NCBI GenBank assembly: GCA_016235445.1
Contig: JACRLB010000017.1
Coordinates: 181,304 to 245,303 of the forward strand
DNA: 64,000 nt
Direction: 5' to 3'
Source: Chloroflexota bacterium
GTDB lineage: Bacteria > Chloroflexota > Anaerolineae > Anaerolineales > Villigracilaceae
Shown here: piece after piece, positions 19,601 through 27,762 of the stretch
Layout: the number at the start of each line of letters is the position of its first letter
Position numbering within the stretch: position 1 is the first letter of the stretch
Program-made: the position numbers and the translations under genes
The notes under the pieces: generated by a model
What the model saw: the letters and a program-made list of their open reading frames with translations, nothing else
Databases searched by the model: none
What the model was told of the DNA's origin: nothing

Positions 19601-20657
19601 CTTTATTGCGATGGAAGAGATATTGCGCGCGCAAAGCTTGTTCGAGATAGCCAGTCAGTCGCGCCTGCTCGGGAGTTAAATCCTCGGGTCTATCTGGATC
19701 GAGCAGGGTCAATCCTAAAATAGATTCGACGCGGCTGATGCCGATCTCGGTCAACGTGATGCTGCGGTTCTTTTCATCCACTTCGTAATCTTCGGGCCTG
19801 AGTTGCTTCACCACCTGTGCCATGCGCCCGTACCATTCCAGATCACCGGAGGCGGGACCTGAAATAATAAGCGGCGTGCGCGCTTCGTCGATCAACACAT
19901 TGTCCACTTCATCCACGATGGCATAGTAATGCCCGCGCTGGACGCGATTCTCCAAACGCATGGCCATGTTGTCGCGCAGGTAATCGAAACCGAATTCAGA
20001 GTTCGTGCCAAAGGTGACATCCGCGCTATAAGCTTCGACGCGATCCACCATGCGGAGATATTCCTGATCCTCATGCGGTGACTCGCGCTCGAAATCCACG
20101 AGAAAGGCTTTCTTGCCGTTCTCGGTCACTGCCGCCATTTGAAGCACGCCCACAGATAAGCCCAATGCCTGATAAATGGGAGCCATCCAACGCGCATCAC
20201 GCCGCGCCAGGTAATCGTTGACCGTAATCAAGTGAACGCCGCGTCCCGTCAGCGCATTAAGGTAGACGGGTAACGTCGCCACGAGGGTCTTGCCTTCTCC
20301 TGTGCGCATCTCTGATATCTCGCCGTTGTGCAAAGCCGCGCCGCCGATGATCTGCACATCGTAGTGACGCAGACCGATCGTGCGCTTGGACGCCTCACGC
20401 ACCAGCGCGAAGGCTTCGGGCATGATTTCATTTAATGCATCCTGTTGCGTTTTGCGTACTGCATCGTCATCTTCGATCCCCTCCAATGCCTGCAAAACCC
20501 GCGCTTTGAATTCATCCGTCTTTGCGTGGATGGCTTCATCGCTGAGCGACTCATACTCTGACTCCAGCCTATTGACCTGCTCCACGAGCGCGCCATATTG
20601 TTCGATTGTTTTCTTTGTGGGGTCGCCACTGAATAATTTTACGAAGTTCTTAAGCAT
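16650..20657 (-). CDS. secA: Preprotein translocase ATPase SecA (enlarged, with two repeat-derived insertions)
   Basis: 1335 residues against the usual ~850-900. SecA is the motor that drives proteins through SecYEG. Walker A is MRTGEGKT (117-124); VDEVDNVLIDEARTPLIISG and TNMAGRGVDIKLGGE mark the two helicase motor halves. A long insertion (~540-625) precedes THQVLNARKH, and a helical extension of several hundred residues replaces the usual C-terminus. The tail is basic (GGKKKRKRH) and lacks the CxC zinc motif, so SecB binding is unlikely. Residues ~617-624 (NRLKSVLQ) are encoded by a REP (18788-18808), and ~1187-1196 (ARSLSRVEGFG) by a CTTCGA/CTCAGG repeat, both in frame. The start follows AAGGGA with 6 nt spacing. 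Confidence 0.96.
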   Translation of the reverse strand: MLKNFVKLFSGDPTKKTIEQYGALVEQVNRLESEYESLSDEAIHAKTDEFKARVLQALEGIEDDDAVRKTQQDALNEIMPEAFALVREASKRTIGLRHYDVQIIGGAALHNGEISEMRTGEGKTLVATLPVYLNALTGRGVHLITVNDYLARRDARWMAPIYQALGLSVGVLQMAAVTENGKKAFLVDFERESPHEDQEYLRMVDRVEAYSADVTFGTNSEFGFDYLRDNMAMRLENRVQRGHYYAIVDEVDNVLIDEARTPLIISGPASGDLEWYGRMAQVVKQLRPEDYEVDEKNRSITLTEIGISRVESILGLTLLDPDRPEDLTPEQARLTGYLEQALRAQYLFHRNKDYLVLGGKVVIVDEFTGRQMPGRRWSDGLHQAVEAKEGAKVEPESVTYATITLQNYFRMYQKLAGMTGTALTEAEEFNKIYKLEVAPIPPNLEYQSFGKGAPLTEIKAKDEDGYGYSFFAKAGGAEPLFYRRKDYPDVIYRTVESKLRAIVTEIIRNHALGRPLLVGTTSVESSDRLSNRLKAESIRRLMQLTLIRDHYLRANNLEEDGRLIADLVPFNEPIDKLSPDALRAFIKPHGMSNISLDDDNNLNTLLDILRLPETSKNRLKSVLQGGVTHQVLNARKHTEESQIIAGAGAFGAVTIATNMAGRGVDIKLGGEIAEEVISAVNRVLGKAGYKDPFDMTLQERREALQKADPSIFGIYDAEVKLFLNYFEEMESVKQLGGLHVIGSERHEARRIDNQLRGRAARQGDPGSSRFYLSLQDDLMRLFGGEQVSGLMERLKVDDSLPLEVRVVSNIIESSQTRVEGANFDVRKHLLEYDDVLNKQRGQIYSQRDRIFVKEDLSEDIAEMLEAEVIKRVDIGLTDEEGPWKLIAWLDQVQPAFDSKDGLFPSYGYKLLVDQIDENVQPSTLNLVSRSIETEYAHALRAIEALIEKTEESLQSQIAEREDALDAYFQSLRDLEETPRPQKILEEVNALVHLPLKFNNEIQKTLAEDPEDAREDIQELVANQLTVVSATRVIGAIQTRIGEQVQWPNPLPSEWDELAEILLNTAREAFEKKRERLNSQIARDIEVLLQREPVNDDAGKLRLLLTLSQGARTAFDQKTHKQVKQIFNRFTYVFYAAQLLEGSEAETVVEDVMNHLEAAEIALRETWGQSEFTRISQNAVKLADFGPAARSLSRVEGFGEERLNEAVSTLSESERAALAESIGRYVLNEVHRQLLLGAFSELWVEYLTKVEALRVSIGLEAYAQRDPLVQYKGRASEMFSQLLEDVRGLVIGRAFAARPRRVEITPIETAEAASAPDETVVQIGGAAGGKKKRKRH
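17069..17097. repeat. CTTCGA/CTCAGG-family repeat inside secA
   Basis: CCCTTCGACTCGGCTCAGGG followed by AGCGCG, matching the intergenic family at 15520, 26770, 27290 and 55530. It is translated in frame in the C-terminal extension of SecA. Confidence 0.75.
18788..18808. repeat. REP sequence inside secA
   Basis: GTAGTACCGACTTCAGTCGG plus T: a GTAG head and a CGACT/AGTCG stem, the same design as the REPs bracketing the RAYT gene at 50841 and 51484. It adds a whole number of codons to secA. Confidence 0.8.
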
Positions 20658-20812
20658 TTAAATCCCTTTCGGGAGGGGATTATAGCATGGGCAGGTTGGA
20701 GATTTGTTAGAGAAAATCAGACGTTTTTCTGCTTTTGCAGTTACTACTGTTGGGGTTAAGAAAGAGGCGGGAATTAAGAGCATCGTCACTTCGTTCAAAA
20801 TATCACGGGTGA

Positions 20813-20818
20813 TATAAT
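20813..20818 (+). promoter_or_regulatory. -10 box of icd
   Basis: TATAAT preceded by TGA, 33 nt before the icd ATG. A convincing -35 is not seen at 17 bp. The 195-bp gap between secA and icd holds nothing else recognised. Confidence 0.5.
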
Positions 20819-20851
20819 CCAAAAAAATTTCCAAAGGATAAAGAGGTAAGC

Positions 20852-22255
20852 ATGGCATACACTAATGTTACTGTCCCCCTAGATGGGGCGAAGATTTCTA
20901 TTGAAAATGGGAAGTTGAATGTTCCCAATAATCCGATTATCCCGTTTGTTGAGGGCGATGGCACGGGACGCGACATCTGGCGCGCTTCGGTGCGCGTGTT
21001 CGATGCGGCGGTGGAGAAAGCCTACGGCGGGAAGCGCAAAATTCACTGGATGGAAGTGTACGCGGGCGAGAAGCCGTTCAAGATGTTCCAGAGCTGGCTG
21101 CCCGATGAAACCACCGAGGCTTTCAAGGAATTTCTCGTTGGTATTAAAGGCCCGCTCACCACGCCAATTGGCGGCGGCATCCGCTCGTTGAATGTGCAGT
21201 TGCGCAAGCTATTGGACTTGTACGTTTGCCAGCGTCCCGTGCGCTGGTACACGGGTGTGCCTTCGCCAGTGAAGCACCCCGAACATGTGGACATGGTCAT
21301 CTTTCGCGAGAACACGGAAGATATTTATACGGGTATTGAATTTGCGAACGGCACAGAAGACAACAAGAAATTCAAAGAGTTGTTCAAGGAAGCCTTCCCG
21401 AAGGAATATGCGAAGATGCGCTTTCCCGATACCGCGGGACTTGGCATCAAGCCTGTTTCCATCGAAGGCACCGAACGACTCGTGCGCGCCGCGATTCAAT
21501 GGGCGTTGGAAAATAAGCGCAAGAGCGTGAACTTCGTTCACAAGGGCAACATCATGAAATTCACCGAAGGCGCGTTCAAGGATTGGGGTTATACCCTGGC
21601 CAAGCGTGAATTCCGCGGACAGATCGTCACCGAGCGCGAGACTTGGATTTTGGGTAACAAGGAAGCCAACAAGAATTTAAGCGTGGAAGAAAACGCAAAA
21701 GCGATTGACCCTGGCTTTGACATGATGAGCCCTGCCCAGCAGAACGATATCAAAGGCGAAGTGGAAGAAGCCTTGAAGTTGTGGGACACCCACGGCGATG
21801 GCAAATGGAAGAAGATGCTTCTCATCAAAGACTCGATTGCTGATGTGAGCTTGCAGTTCACACTCATCCGCCCGAAGGATTACGATGTCATCGCCACGTT
21901 GAACCTGAATGGTGATTATCTCTCCGATGCATTGGCCGCGCAGGTTGGCGGCATTGGGATTGCCCCGGGCGCGAACATCAACTACGAGACGGGTCACGCC
22001 ATCTTTGAAGCGACTCACGGCACTGCGCCGAAGTACGCTGATCTGGATAAGGTCAACCCTGGCTCGGTCATTCTCTCGGGTGAGATGATGCTGCGTTACA
22101 TGGGTTGGGGCGAAGCTGCTGATTTGATCGTCAAAGGCATGGAAGGCGCTGTGGCGGCCAAGACCGTCACTTATGATTTCGCCCGTCTCATGGATGGCGC
22201 GAAGGAGATCAAGTGCTCCGAGTTTGGGGATGCGATTATCAAGCACATGATGTAA
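20852..22255 (+). CDS. icd: Isocitrate dehydrogenase (NADP-type)
   Basis: 467 residues; oxidative decarboxylation of isocitrate to 2-oxoglutarate. It follows the homodimeric enterobacterial pattern: [16 protein letters not shown], the substrate loop [56 protein letters not shown] preference is suggested by [17 protein letters not shown], where K and Y of 'PKY' contact the 2'-phosphate. The loop serine (GIRS) that AceK phosphorylates in enterobacteria is present, but no AceK gene is seen. A ribosome site (GAGGT) lies 6 nt before the ATG. It is divergent from secA and ends at a strong terminator. Confidence 0.96.
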   Translation: MAYTNVTVPLDGAKISIENGKLNVPNNPIIPFVEGDGTGRDIWRASVRVFDAAVEKAYGGKRKIHWMEVYAGEKPFKMFQSWLPDETTEAFKEFLVGIKGPLTTPIGGGIRSLNVQLRKLLDLYVCQRPVRWYTGVPSPVKHPEHVDMVIFRENTEDIYTGIEFANGTEDNKKFKELFKEAFPKEYAKMRFPDTAGLGIKPVSIEGTERLVRAAIQWALENKRKSVNFVHKGNIMKFTEGAFKDWGYTLAKREFRGQIVTERETWILGNKEANKNLSVEENAKAIDPGFDMMSPAQQNDIKGEVEEALKLWDTHGDGKWKKMLLIKDSIADVSLQFTLIRPKDYDVIATLNLNGDYLSDALAAQVGGIGIAPGANINYETGHAIFEATHGTAPKYADLDKVNPGSVILSGEMMLRYMGWGEAADLIVKGMEGAVAAKTVTYDFARLMDGAKEIKCSEFGDAIIKHMM

Positions 22256-22272
22256 TTAAGAAAAAATTCCAC

Positions 22273-22307
22273 AAAAAAGGTCGGGACTTTTAGTCCCGAC
22301 CTTTTTT
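22273..22307 (+). terminator. Terminator of icd
   Basis: Arms AAAAAAGGTCGGGACT and AGTCCCGACCTTTTTT around TTT. The A/T tails make it usable from both directions (icd and the membrane gene at 22320). Confidence 0.92.
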
Positions 22308-22319
22308 GTCGTTTTCTAA

Positions 22320-22979
22320 TTAGAGGCTTTTCCGAGGATTAGAAAAAAGTGAAAGGCCCATTCCAATCATTGCAATTCCTACTGGTATCGCAGTATATCG
22401 TTGAATCGCATGTGGAAGCAATGCTGCCGCAGGCGTAACAATATTGGCAATGACCAGCAGCCCGCCTGTCCAACGGGGCAGAACACGGGCGTTGAAGGTT
22501 GCAATCCCAAATAACAAACCGCCAAGAATGTAGGTTACGCCTACCAACCCGTAAATGGCTGGTAATGCCCCGATGTTCATTTCGCCGGGGAATCCGTTCA
22601 CAATTCCCAGAAGGCTCTCCACATATTTCGGCGTTGATGTTGCCAAAACAGGCAGGATAAACGCCTCGGTGAAAATAAAGGCTGTCTGCAACGCCCAAGA
22701 GAGTCCCAACATGAGGTAGCCTATTAAACCAAGTCTGCCCGTTTCCTCTATTTGCCTTGCATAAATCCCTGTAAAGCCAAGCAGAAAAAGCAGACACATG
22801 AGTAACTTGATTGGCATGATGATCGCCCATGCGGTCGTTGTGACGGAGGGGAGAAAATCAGGGGGGTGGATTGGCTGAATCCCCGCATAAATGGTCCCTG
22901 CCAATAGGGCTGCCAGCCCGCTCCAGCGGATGAGTTTTATCGTTGTGATCTTGTTCGTTTTATTTTGGTTGTTTATCAT
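22320..22979 (-). CDS. Multi-spanning membrane protein, DUF4386-like
   Basis: 219 residues with about six hydrophobic helices (for example WSGLAALLAGTIYAGI, PIKLLMCLLFLLGFTGIY, LIGYLMLGLSWALQTAFIF, WTGGLLVIANIVTPAAALLP). The layout resembles DUF4386-type proteins of unknown function. It overlaps the end of the upstream NTF2-like gene by 20 bp and so belongs to the same operon. No catalytic motif is apparent. Confidence 0.6.
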   Translation of the reverse strand: MINNQNKTNKITTIKLIRWSGLAALLAGTIYAGIQPIHPPDFLPSVTTTAWAIIMPIKLLMCLLFLLGFTGIYARQIEETGRLGLIGYLMLGLSWALQTAFIFTEAFILPVLATSTPKYVESLLGIVNGFPGEMNIGALPAIYGLVGVTYILGGLLFGIATFNARVLPRWTGGLLVIANIVTPAAALLPHAIQRYTAIPVGIAMIGMGLSLFSNPRKSL

Positions 22980-23313
22980 TTATATTTCCTTTATAGGCGC
23001 GAATGGACTGAATTTTGCCAGAGGAATTAAAGGTGATGACATCCATCACATATAACTCATCGCTTTCATTCAAGATGATTTTCAATTCGGCGGCGACAGA
23101 ATCTTGATTTTCATAGAGAAAAAGCGGCTCAATTGCAATTGATCTGGCGGCGTCAAAATTCTTACGTGTTTCTACGAGAGCGTTAGGCTTTCCGCGAACT
23201 GATATGTTCCAGTCACGTAGAATGATTTCATCATCAAACATTTCGCCAATTTCGTTGATATTTTTTTCGGCATATCGTTTTAGATAGGCAAGGCATAGTT
23301 CTTTGTTAGACAT
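22960..23313 (-). CDS. NTF2-like / SnoaL-type small protein
   Basis: 117 residues from ATG 23313, preceded by GGAGAA. The sequence CLAYLKRYAEKNINEIGEMF, then DDEIILRDW and FLYENQDSVAAELKIILNES, ends with MDVITFNSSGKIQSIRAYKG, which is the usual cone-shaped NTF2/SnoaL fold (helix, then curved sheet ending in 'F..dGkI..ir.y'). Such proteins bind small ligands or have isomerase/cyclase activity; no activity can be assigned. It lies in one block with the XRE regulator and two membrane proteins. Confidence 0.7.
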   Translation of the reverse strand: MSNKELCLAYLKRYAEKNINEIGEMFDDEIILRDWNISVRGKPNALVETRKNFDAARSIAIEPLFLYENQDSVAAELKIILNESDELYVMDVITFNSSGKIQSIRAYKGNINDKQPK

Positions 23314-23356
23314 ATGTTCTCCATTGCTAATGGTGAGATGTTTTTTTAATCTTGGG

Positions 23357-23584
23357 TCAGGTTTGTGCATCTTCAGGGTGATAGGAAAAGATCTCTTCCA
23401 AAGGCACTCCAAAAACGTGCGCGATGCGAAAAGCCAACTCCAACGACGGGGAATATTTGTCCTGTTCCATGGCGATGATCGTTTGGCGGGTCACGCCGAC
23501 TTTTTCTGCCAGTTGCTGCTGTGTCATCTCATCGCGGAAAAAGCGTAACTTCCGAATGTTGTTGCTGATCCTGCCTCTTTCCAT
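23357..23584 (-). CDS. XRE-family helix-turn-helix regulator
   Basis: 75 residues from ATG 23584 (GAGAGG 8 nt upstream). The core [20 protein letters not shown] followed by [20 protein letters not shown] is a Cro/CI-type helix-turn-helix, and the tail [19 protein letters not shown] is typical of the small YgzD-like group that sits beside membrane proteins. It begins one base after the stop of the upstream membrane gene, so both share the promoter that carries the palindrome at 24065-24085. Confidence 0.9.
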   Translation of the reverse strand: MERGRISNNIRKLRFFRDEMTQQQLAEKVGVTRQTIIAMEQDKYSPSLELAFRIAHVFGVPLEEIFSYHPEDAQT

Positions 23585-23585
23585 T

Positions 23586-24038
23586 TTAGAATCCTCTCCG
23601 ATAGAGGGTAAGCCGCCAAACATCGGCAACAATTTGAGAAAGAATTCCGAAGAAGATCAAGGAGCCGAACATCATCAACGGCGACTGACCAAAGACGAAG
23701 GTCAGCATGGAGAGCGCGACTCCGATCGAGGAGAAGGTGTAAGCCACACGAGTCCCTTTCAGGTCAATGATCTGATCGCGCTCATCTTGAATATCTTCGA
23801 TTTGTGGATCCTCATTCGTGCGGATTTTATGAACTATGCCGCCTGCAATATGAGTGAAGATGGTCAGGAGAATGGTTCCGACAATAGCGAGCAAAGCGAT
23901 GATGCCCCATAGTCGAAATAGGTTTGTTGCGTTGAAGCTTTCAGTTTGAATCATTTGCAGAACCCTGAGCAAGTAAACGAACAGGATGGTGGTGAAGGCG
24001 GACAACGAAGCGACGATATTTTTCTCTTGAAATGACAT
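23586..24038 (-). CDS. Four-helix membrane protein (DUF2178-like) paired with the XRE regulator
   Basis: 150 residues with helices at about 10-28, 43-65, 99-118 and 122-142, and a cytoplasmic loop [20 protein letters not shown]. The 'DERDxxI' loop between helices is the mark of DUF2178-type proteins that commonly precede a small XRE regulator. Function unknown; sensing or partner binding is only inferred from the pairing. It is the first gene of the reverse-strand block. Confidence 0.65.
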   Translation of the reverse strand: MSFQEKNIVASLSAFTTILFVYLLRVLQMIQTESFNATNLFRLWGIIALLAIVGTILLTIFTHIAGGIVHKIRTNEDPQIEDIQDERDQIIDLKGTRVAYTFSSIGVALSMLTFVFGQSPLMMFGSLIFFGILSQIVADVWRLTLYRRGF

Positions 24039-24064
24039 TTTTGCCTCTTTTCTATTGTATGTTA

Positions 24065-24085
24065 TACGTTACTTATAGTAACGTA
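24065..24085. promoter_or_regulatory. Palindromic operator candidate for the XRE regulator
   Basis: 9-bp perfect arms TACGTTACT and AGTAACGTA around TAT, 27 bp upstream of the first gene. A GTTAC half-site with exact dyad symmetry in an A+T-rich promoter region suits a homodimeric helix-turn-helix protein. Confidence 0.6.
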
Positions 24086-24148
24086 GTTTTTACTAAATGT
24101 CAAGTATTTCTTACATACTCAAGAAGCCTTGAGTCGAGGGAAAAACGA

Positions 24149-24177
24149 AAATGCGACCCTTATGGAGGGTCGCATTT
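24149..24177 (-). terminator. Terminator of the FKBP gene
   Basis: Arms AAATGCGACCCT and AGGGTCGCATTT around a 5-nt loop, followed on the reverse strand by TTCGTTTTT. It lies 35 bp past the isomerase stop. Confidence 0.85.
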
Positions 24178-24211
24178 CAATTCAAAAGGGCAAATGTATT
24201 TGTAAATCTCT

Positions 24212-24514
24212 TTACTTCACATCCACAAGTTCCACGTCAAAGACGAGCGTCGCATTGGGCGGAATGACTCCGCCTGCGCCGCGTTCGCCGTAGGCCAGGG
24301 CGGGCGGGATGATGAGCTGGGCCTTGCCTCCGACTTTCATGAGGGCGATGCCTTCGTCCCAGCCTTTGATCACGTTGCCGCGTCCCAATTGAAATTCAAT
24401 CGGTTCACCGCGGGTGACGGAGCTGTCAAAGACTTTGCCATCTTGAAACTTGCCTGTGTAATGCACATGAACGGTCTTGCCAGCCACGGCTTGCGCGCCT
24501 GTGCCAGCTTCCAC
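24212..24514 (-). CDS. FKBP-type peptidyl-prolyl cis-trans isomerase
   Basis: 100 residues, a single FKBP domain. Family residues are [18 protein letters not shown] (the Y and D/F of the FK506 pocket), [37 protein letters not shown] and [10 protein letters not shown]. It has no signal peptide, so a cytoplasmic folding helper is likely. The start is GTG at 24514; there is no ATG and no ribosome site upstream, and the frame is closed by a TGA 24 nt earlier. TAGTAT ends 8 nt before the GTG, so a leaderless message is plausible. Confidence 0.9.
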   Translation of the reverse strand: MEAGTGAQAVAGKTVHVHYTGKFQDGKVFDSSVTRGEPIEFQLGRGNVIKGWDEGIALMKVGGKAQLIIPPALAYGERGAGGVIPPNATLVFDVELVDVK

Positions 24515-25057
24515 TTCGATGTATACTACCCACGGTCACAAATTGCGCTTTTGCGCAATGGGGATTCGGCGGGCTTAAGCCCTGCCTCAGTTCGTTGAAG
24601 TCCGCTAAAGCGGACTAGCCCGAAGGGCTTCCATGTACTGAGCAGGGGATTTATCCCCGCGGTCAACGCGAATTACGCAAATTGGGCGAATATCGCGAAA
24701 AAATTGAATCATCTTAAAAAGAAGGGGAAACGTCCCGAAGGTTTTCTTGAAAAACCTGTTGGGCCGTTCAAACTATCGGGATGGTGTATCGTCATCCTCA
24801 AGTTATTGGGAAGATACAAAAAATTCGCGTTAAGATTTTCGGTCTTTGAAGGCGATGCCCATAACAGCCGCCTGCCCACTCTTTACACAGGAGCCGGGTT
24901 TTTTAGAATAAAACATGATTCATGATGCGGTCATAAAACCCTACGGCTATCCATCTTCCCATTCCATGACAAACATCACTAACCTAAACCACTTAATAAT
25001 CCTACAATAAAGTCCAATTTGGCGATTCTTCATCTTTTTACGAGGAGAATGTTGTTC
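24515..25057. repeat. Gene-free stretch with several small hairpin repeats
   Basis: Hairpins: ATTGCGC/GCGCAAT (24542-24559), AGTCCGCT/AGCGGACT (24599-24616), AGCCCGAAGGGCT (24617-24629) and GGGGATTTATCCCC (24645-24658). At 24750-24796 CGTCCCGAAGGTTTTC and GTTCAAACTATCGGGATGG form an imperfect stem that resembles the core of the element at 53546-53656. TACAAT at 25003-25008 could be the sdhA -10 box. No gene recognised. Confidence 0.55.
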
Positions 25058-26767
25058 ATGGAAGTATACAATCACGATCTGGTAATTTTAGGCACGGGTC
25101 TGGCGGGTCTGCGCGCCGCGTTGGAAGCCGCCCAGCAAAGCAAAGGGGAACTGGATATTGCTCTCGTTTCAAAACTTCAATTGATGCGTGCCCACTCGGT
25201 TGCGGCTGAGGGCGGCACTGCCGCAGTGATGCGGCAGGACGAGGGCGACAGCTACGAACTGCACGCCTGGGACACCGTCAAAGGCTCGGATTTTCTCGCC
25301 GACCAAAATGTGGTGGATTTCTTCGTGCATGATTCGCCCAGGGAAATTCTGCATCTCGATCACTGGGGCATTCCCTGGTCGCGGATGGAAGACGGGCGCA
25401 TCGCACAGCGACCGTTTGGCGGGCACACGTTTCCCCGGGCCGTTTTCGCCGCTGATAAAACAGGCTTCCTCGAAATGCAAACCTTGTATGACACGTTGAT
25501 GAAACATACAAAGAATATCAACCGCTACGACGAAGGCTTTGTCACTTCCATTCTTATTGAAAACAATCGCTTCGCCGGGTTGACGATGATCGACATGATC
25601 AACGGCCGTCAGGTGTTGATTCGCGGCAAAGCGCTCATCATTGCCGCAGGCGGCGCGGGACAGATATTTGGGTTCACCACCTACTCCGAAACCGTGACAG
25701 GGGACGGGCTGGCAATGTCCTACCGTGCGGGGCTTGCGCTCAAAGATATGGAGTTCATTCAATTCCACCCAACTGGATTAATCCCCAGCGGAATTTTGAT
25801 GACCGAAGCCTGCCGCGGCGAAGGCGGCACGTTGCTCAACAGCAACGGCGAGCGCTTCATGGGCAATTATGCCCCCTCCAAAATGGAGCTGGCCCCGCGA
25901 GATATGGTCTCCCGCTCCGAGATGACCGAGATCGAAGCAGGCCGCGGCTTCCCCGGGCCTGAAGGCCTGGATTTCATCCATTTGGATTTGCGCCATCTCG
26001 GCAGGGACAAAATTCTCGAACGCCTCCCGCTCATCCGTGAAGTGACCATCAAACACATCGGGCTTGATCCCATCGAAAAGCCGATCCCGATTCGGCCTGT
26101 GGCACATTACACCATGGGCGGCGTACACACCGACATCAAAGGTCATACCGCTGTTGAAAATGTTTGGGCGGCGGGGGAAGTTGCCTGCGTATCGTTGCAT
26201 GGCGCGAATCGACTTGGCGCGAATTCAACAGCAGAATGCCTGGTATGGGGACGAGTGGTTGGAGAAGAGGCGGCGCGGTATTGCGCGAATGCTTCAGCGG
26301 CGGAAATGCCCAAAGACGCCGAGCAGGAATGGGCGAAGATCGATGCGCTTTTCCAATCCAAAGGCGGCGAGGACCATTATCAGATCCGAAAAGAATTAAG
26401 AAAAAATCTGGATGCCACAATGGGCGTCTTCCGCACGGGCGGGCAAATGCAGGCGGGCTTGAACAAAATTCGCGAGTTGAAGGAAAGATATAAATTTATT
26501 TCGTTGAAAGACAAAAGCCTGCGCTACAACACCGATTTGGAACGCGCCATCGAAACGGGCTTCATGATCGACGTGGCCGAAGTGGCGACGCTCGGCGCGT
26601 TGACCCGCACCGAATCACGCGGCGGACATGCGCGCCGCGATTACAACCTGCGCGATGATGAAAATTGGTTGAAGCACACCATGGCGCATTTCACGAGCGG
26701 CGGCCCGCGTTTGGATTACAGCCCTGTGGATATTTCCATGTGGAAACCTGTGGAGAGAAAGTATTAA
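25058..26767 (+). CDS. sdhA: Succinate dehydrogenase / fumarate reductase flavoprotein subunit
   Basis: 569 residues. The ATG at 25058 is chosen because GAGGAG lies 10 nt before it. FAD-binding begins VILGTGLAGLRAALEA; H46 in MRAHSVAAEGG is the histidine that binds FAD covalently. Active-site blocks are QFHPTGLIPSGILMTEACRG, RPVAHYTMGGVHTD and HGANRLGANSTAECLVWGR. The C-terminal helical domain ends ESRGGHARRDY...TYKPV-like 'SMWKPVERKY'. It oxidises succinate and passes electrons to SdhB. The operon order is A-C-D-B; direction (succinate or fumarate) cannot be set from sequence alone, but acnA and icd nearby favour the oxidative cycle. Confidence 0.96.
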   Translation: MEVYNHDLVILGTGLAGLRAALEAAQQSKGELDIALVSKLQLMRAHSVAAEGGTAAVMRQDEGDSYELHAWDTVKGSDFLADQNVVDFFVHDSPREILHLDHWGIPWSRMEDGRIAQRPFGGHTFPRAVFAADKTGFLEMQTLYDTLMKHTKNINRYDEGFVTSILIENNRFAGLTMIDMINGRQVLIRGKALIIAAGGAGQIFGFTTYSETVTGDGLAMSYRAGLALKDMEFIQFHPTGLIPSGILMTEACRGEGGTLLNSNGERFMGNYAPSKMELAPRDMVSRSEMTEIEAGRGFPGPEGLDFIHLDLRHLGRDKILERLPLIREVTIKHIGLDPIEKPIPIRPVAHYTMGGVHTDIKGHTAVENVWAAGEVACVSLHGANRLGANSTAECLVWGRVVGEEAARYCANASAAEMPKDAEQEWAKIDALFQSKGGEDHYQIRKELRKNLDATMGVFRTGGQMQAGLNKIRELKERYKFISLKDKSLRYNTDLERAIETGFMIDVAEVATLGALTRTESRGGHARRDYNLRDDENWLKHTMAHFTSGGPRLDYSPVDISMWKPVERKY

Positions 26768-26826
26768 ATTTCGTCCTGAGCGAAGCCGCACGCCCTGCCT
26801 TTTGTGCGGCGTAGTCGAAGGACAGT
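26768..26826. repeat. CTTCGA/CTCAGG-family repeat between sdhA and sdhC
   Basis: TTCGTCCTGAGCGAAGCCGC followed, after a short spacer, by GCGGCGTAGTCGAAGGACAG: inverted arms of the family also found at 55530. Confidence 0.75.
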
Positions 26827-26841
26827 TTCTGAGGAATAATT

Positions 26842-27282
26842 ATGAACTCAAATAAACCAACTGCCTACAACAATAGACTTGGACTCAAAGGCTGGGTGTA
26901 CGCGGGGCGTTACACTTTTGAGCGGTATTTGTATCTGGGGCATCGCCTTTCAGGCATGGGACTCATTGCATACATGGTTCTGCACATCATCGAAACGGCC
27001 AACCGGATGCGCGGCGTGGAAGCGTGGCAGGGGTTGATGGCGCTCTTTGCTTCCTGGCCGTTCAAAATCATCGAATACCTGCTCTTTGCGGCGGCGGTTT
27101 TTCATGCCATGAATGGCGTGCGCCTGCTGATGACCGAACTGGGATTCTTCCTCGGCAAGCCGAAGGAGCCTGTCTACCCATATTCATCGTCGGTGATGCG
27201 GCACCGCCCGTTGACATACATCATCATGGCGTTGGCTGGTCTGCTCATCATCCTTGGCGGTTCGAGTTTGTTCTTTCCGTAA
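26842..27282 (+). CDS. sdhC: Succinate dehydrogenase cytochrome b subunit
   Basis: 146 residues with three membrane helices (~38-58, 73-95, 122-142). RYLYLGHRLSGMGLIAYMVLHI and AAAVFHAMNGVRLLMTELG match the SdhC signature: H-R-x-S-G near the first helix and the heme-ligand H in the second. It anchors the catalytic subunits and helps bind heme b and quinone. GAGG precedes the ATG by 8 nt. It is separated from sdhA by a repeat but has no terminator before it. Confidence 0.88.
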   Translation: MNSNKPTAYNNRLGLKGWVYAGRYTFERYLYLGHRLSGMGLIAYMVLHIIETANRMRGVEAWQGLMALFASWPFKIIEYLLFAAAVFHAMNGVRLLMTELGFFLGKPKEPVYPYSSSVMRHRPLTYIIMALAGLLIILGGSSLFFP

Positions 27283-27287
27283 AATCT

Positions 27288-27380
27288 TCGCCCTGAGCGG
27301 AGGGTCGAGTGTTTGTCGAGATCCGAAGTCGAAGGGGGCGCGCAAGTCAATGCGTTTCGACTGCGCTCAACGCGAATAGG
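27288..27380. repeat. CTTCGA/CTCAGG-family repeat between sdhC and sdhD
   Basis: TTCGCCCTGAGCGGAGGGTC, then GAGATCCGAAGTCGAAGG and GCGTTTCGACTGCGCTCAAC: two partial copies of the same family in series. Confidence 0.7.
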
Positions 27381-27389
27381 AGAATTATT

Positions 27390-27758
27390 ATGCGCGAAAC
27401 ACGTTTATGGTCTTTACATTTGCTTGTCATTCCAATCATTGCGATACTGCTGGGGGCGCACTTCGCTCTCATGCACTACGCGCCCATCTTTTATGGCGTG
27501 AGTGTGGAAGAGGCGCGCAATTTCGAAACAATGATCGAGCGCGGAAAGAGCGTGGCCCAACTTGTGCTCTACATTTTATTGCTTGCGGCGGGCCTGTACC
27601 ACGGGCTGTATGGAATGCGCGGAATACTCCGCGAACTGCCGCTTACCCCGGCGCTGGCAAAACTTGTGGATTGGGGCATTCTTTCGTTCGGGATTTTCAT
27701 TTTCGCGCTCGGCGCCTACGTCACCTGGTGGACGTTTAGTTTCAAGATCGGAGGATGA
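27390..27758 (+). CDS. sdhD: Succinate dehydrogenase membrane anchor subunit
   Basis: 122 residues with three helices: SLHLLVIPIIAILLGAHFAL (11-30), LVLYILLLAAGLYHGLYGM (59-77) and LVDWGILSFGIFIFALGAYV (88-110). Histidines in helices 1 and 2 (HLL, HFALMHY, YHGLYG) could ligate heme. It has little sequence identity to well-known SdhD but the position between sdhC and sdhB and the three-helix size fit. Start at ATG 27390 after AGGAG; a longer frame upstream would read through the repeat. Confidence 0.82.
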   Translation: MRETRLWSLHLLVIPIIAILLGAHFALMHYAPIFYGVSVEEARNFETMIERGKSVAQLVLYILLLAAGLYHGLYGMRGILRELPLTPALAKLVDWGILSFGIFIFALGAYVTWWTFSFKIGG

Positions 27759-27762
27759 CTTT

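Noticed and set aside
20658..20858. 66-codon reverse frame between secA and icd
   Set aside because: It covers the icd promoter and ribosome site, and its composition is not protein-like.
24704..24925. 73-codon forward reading frame
   Set aside because: It lies over hairpin repeats, has no family resemblance or ribosome site, and occupies a gene-free stretch.
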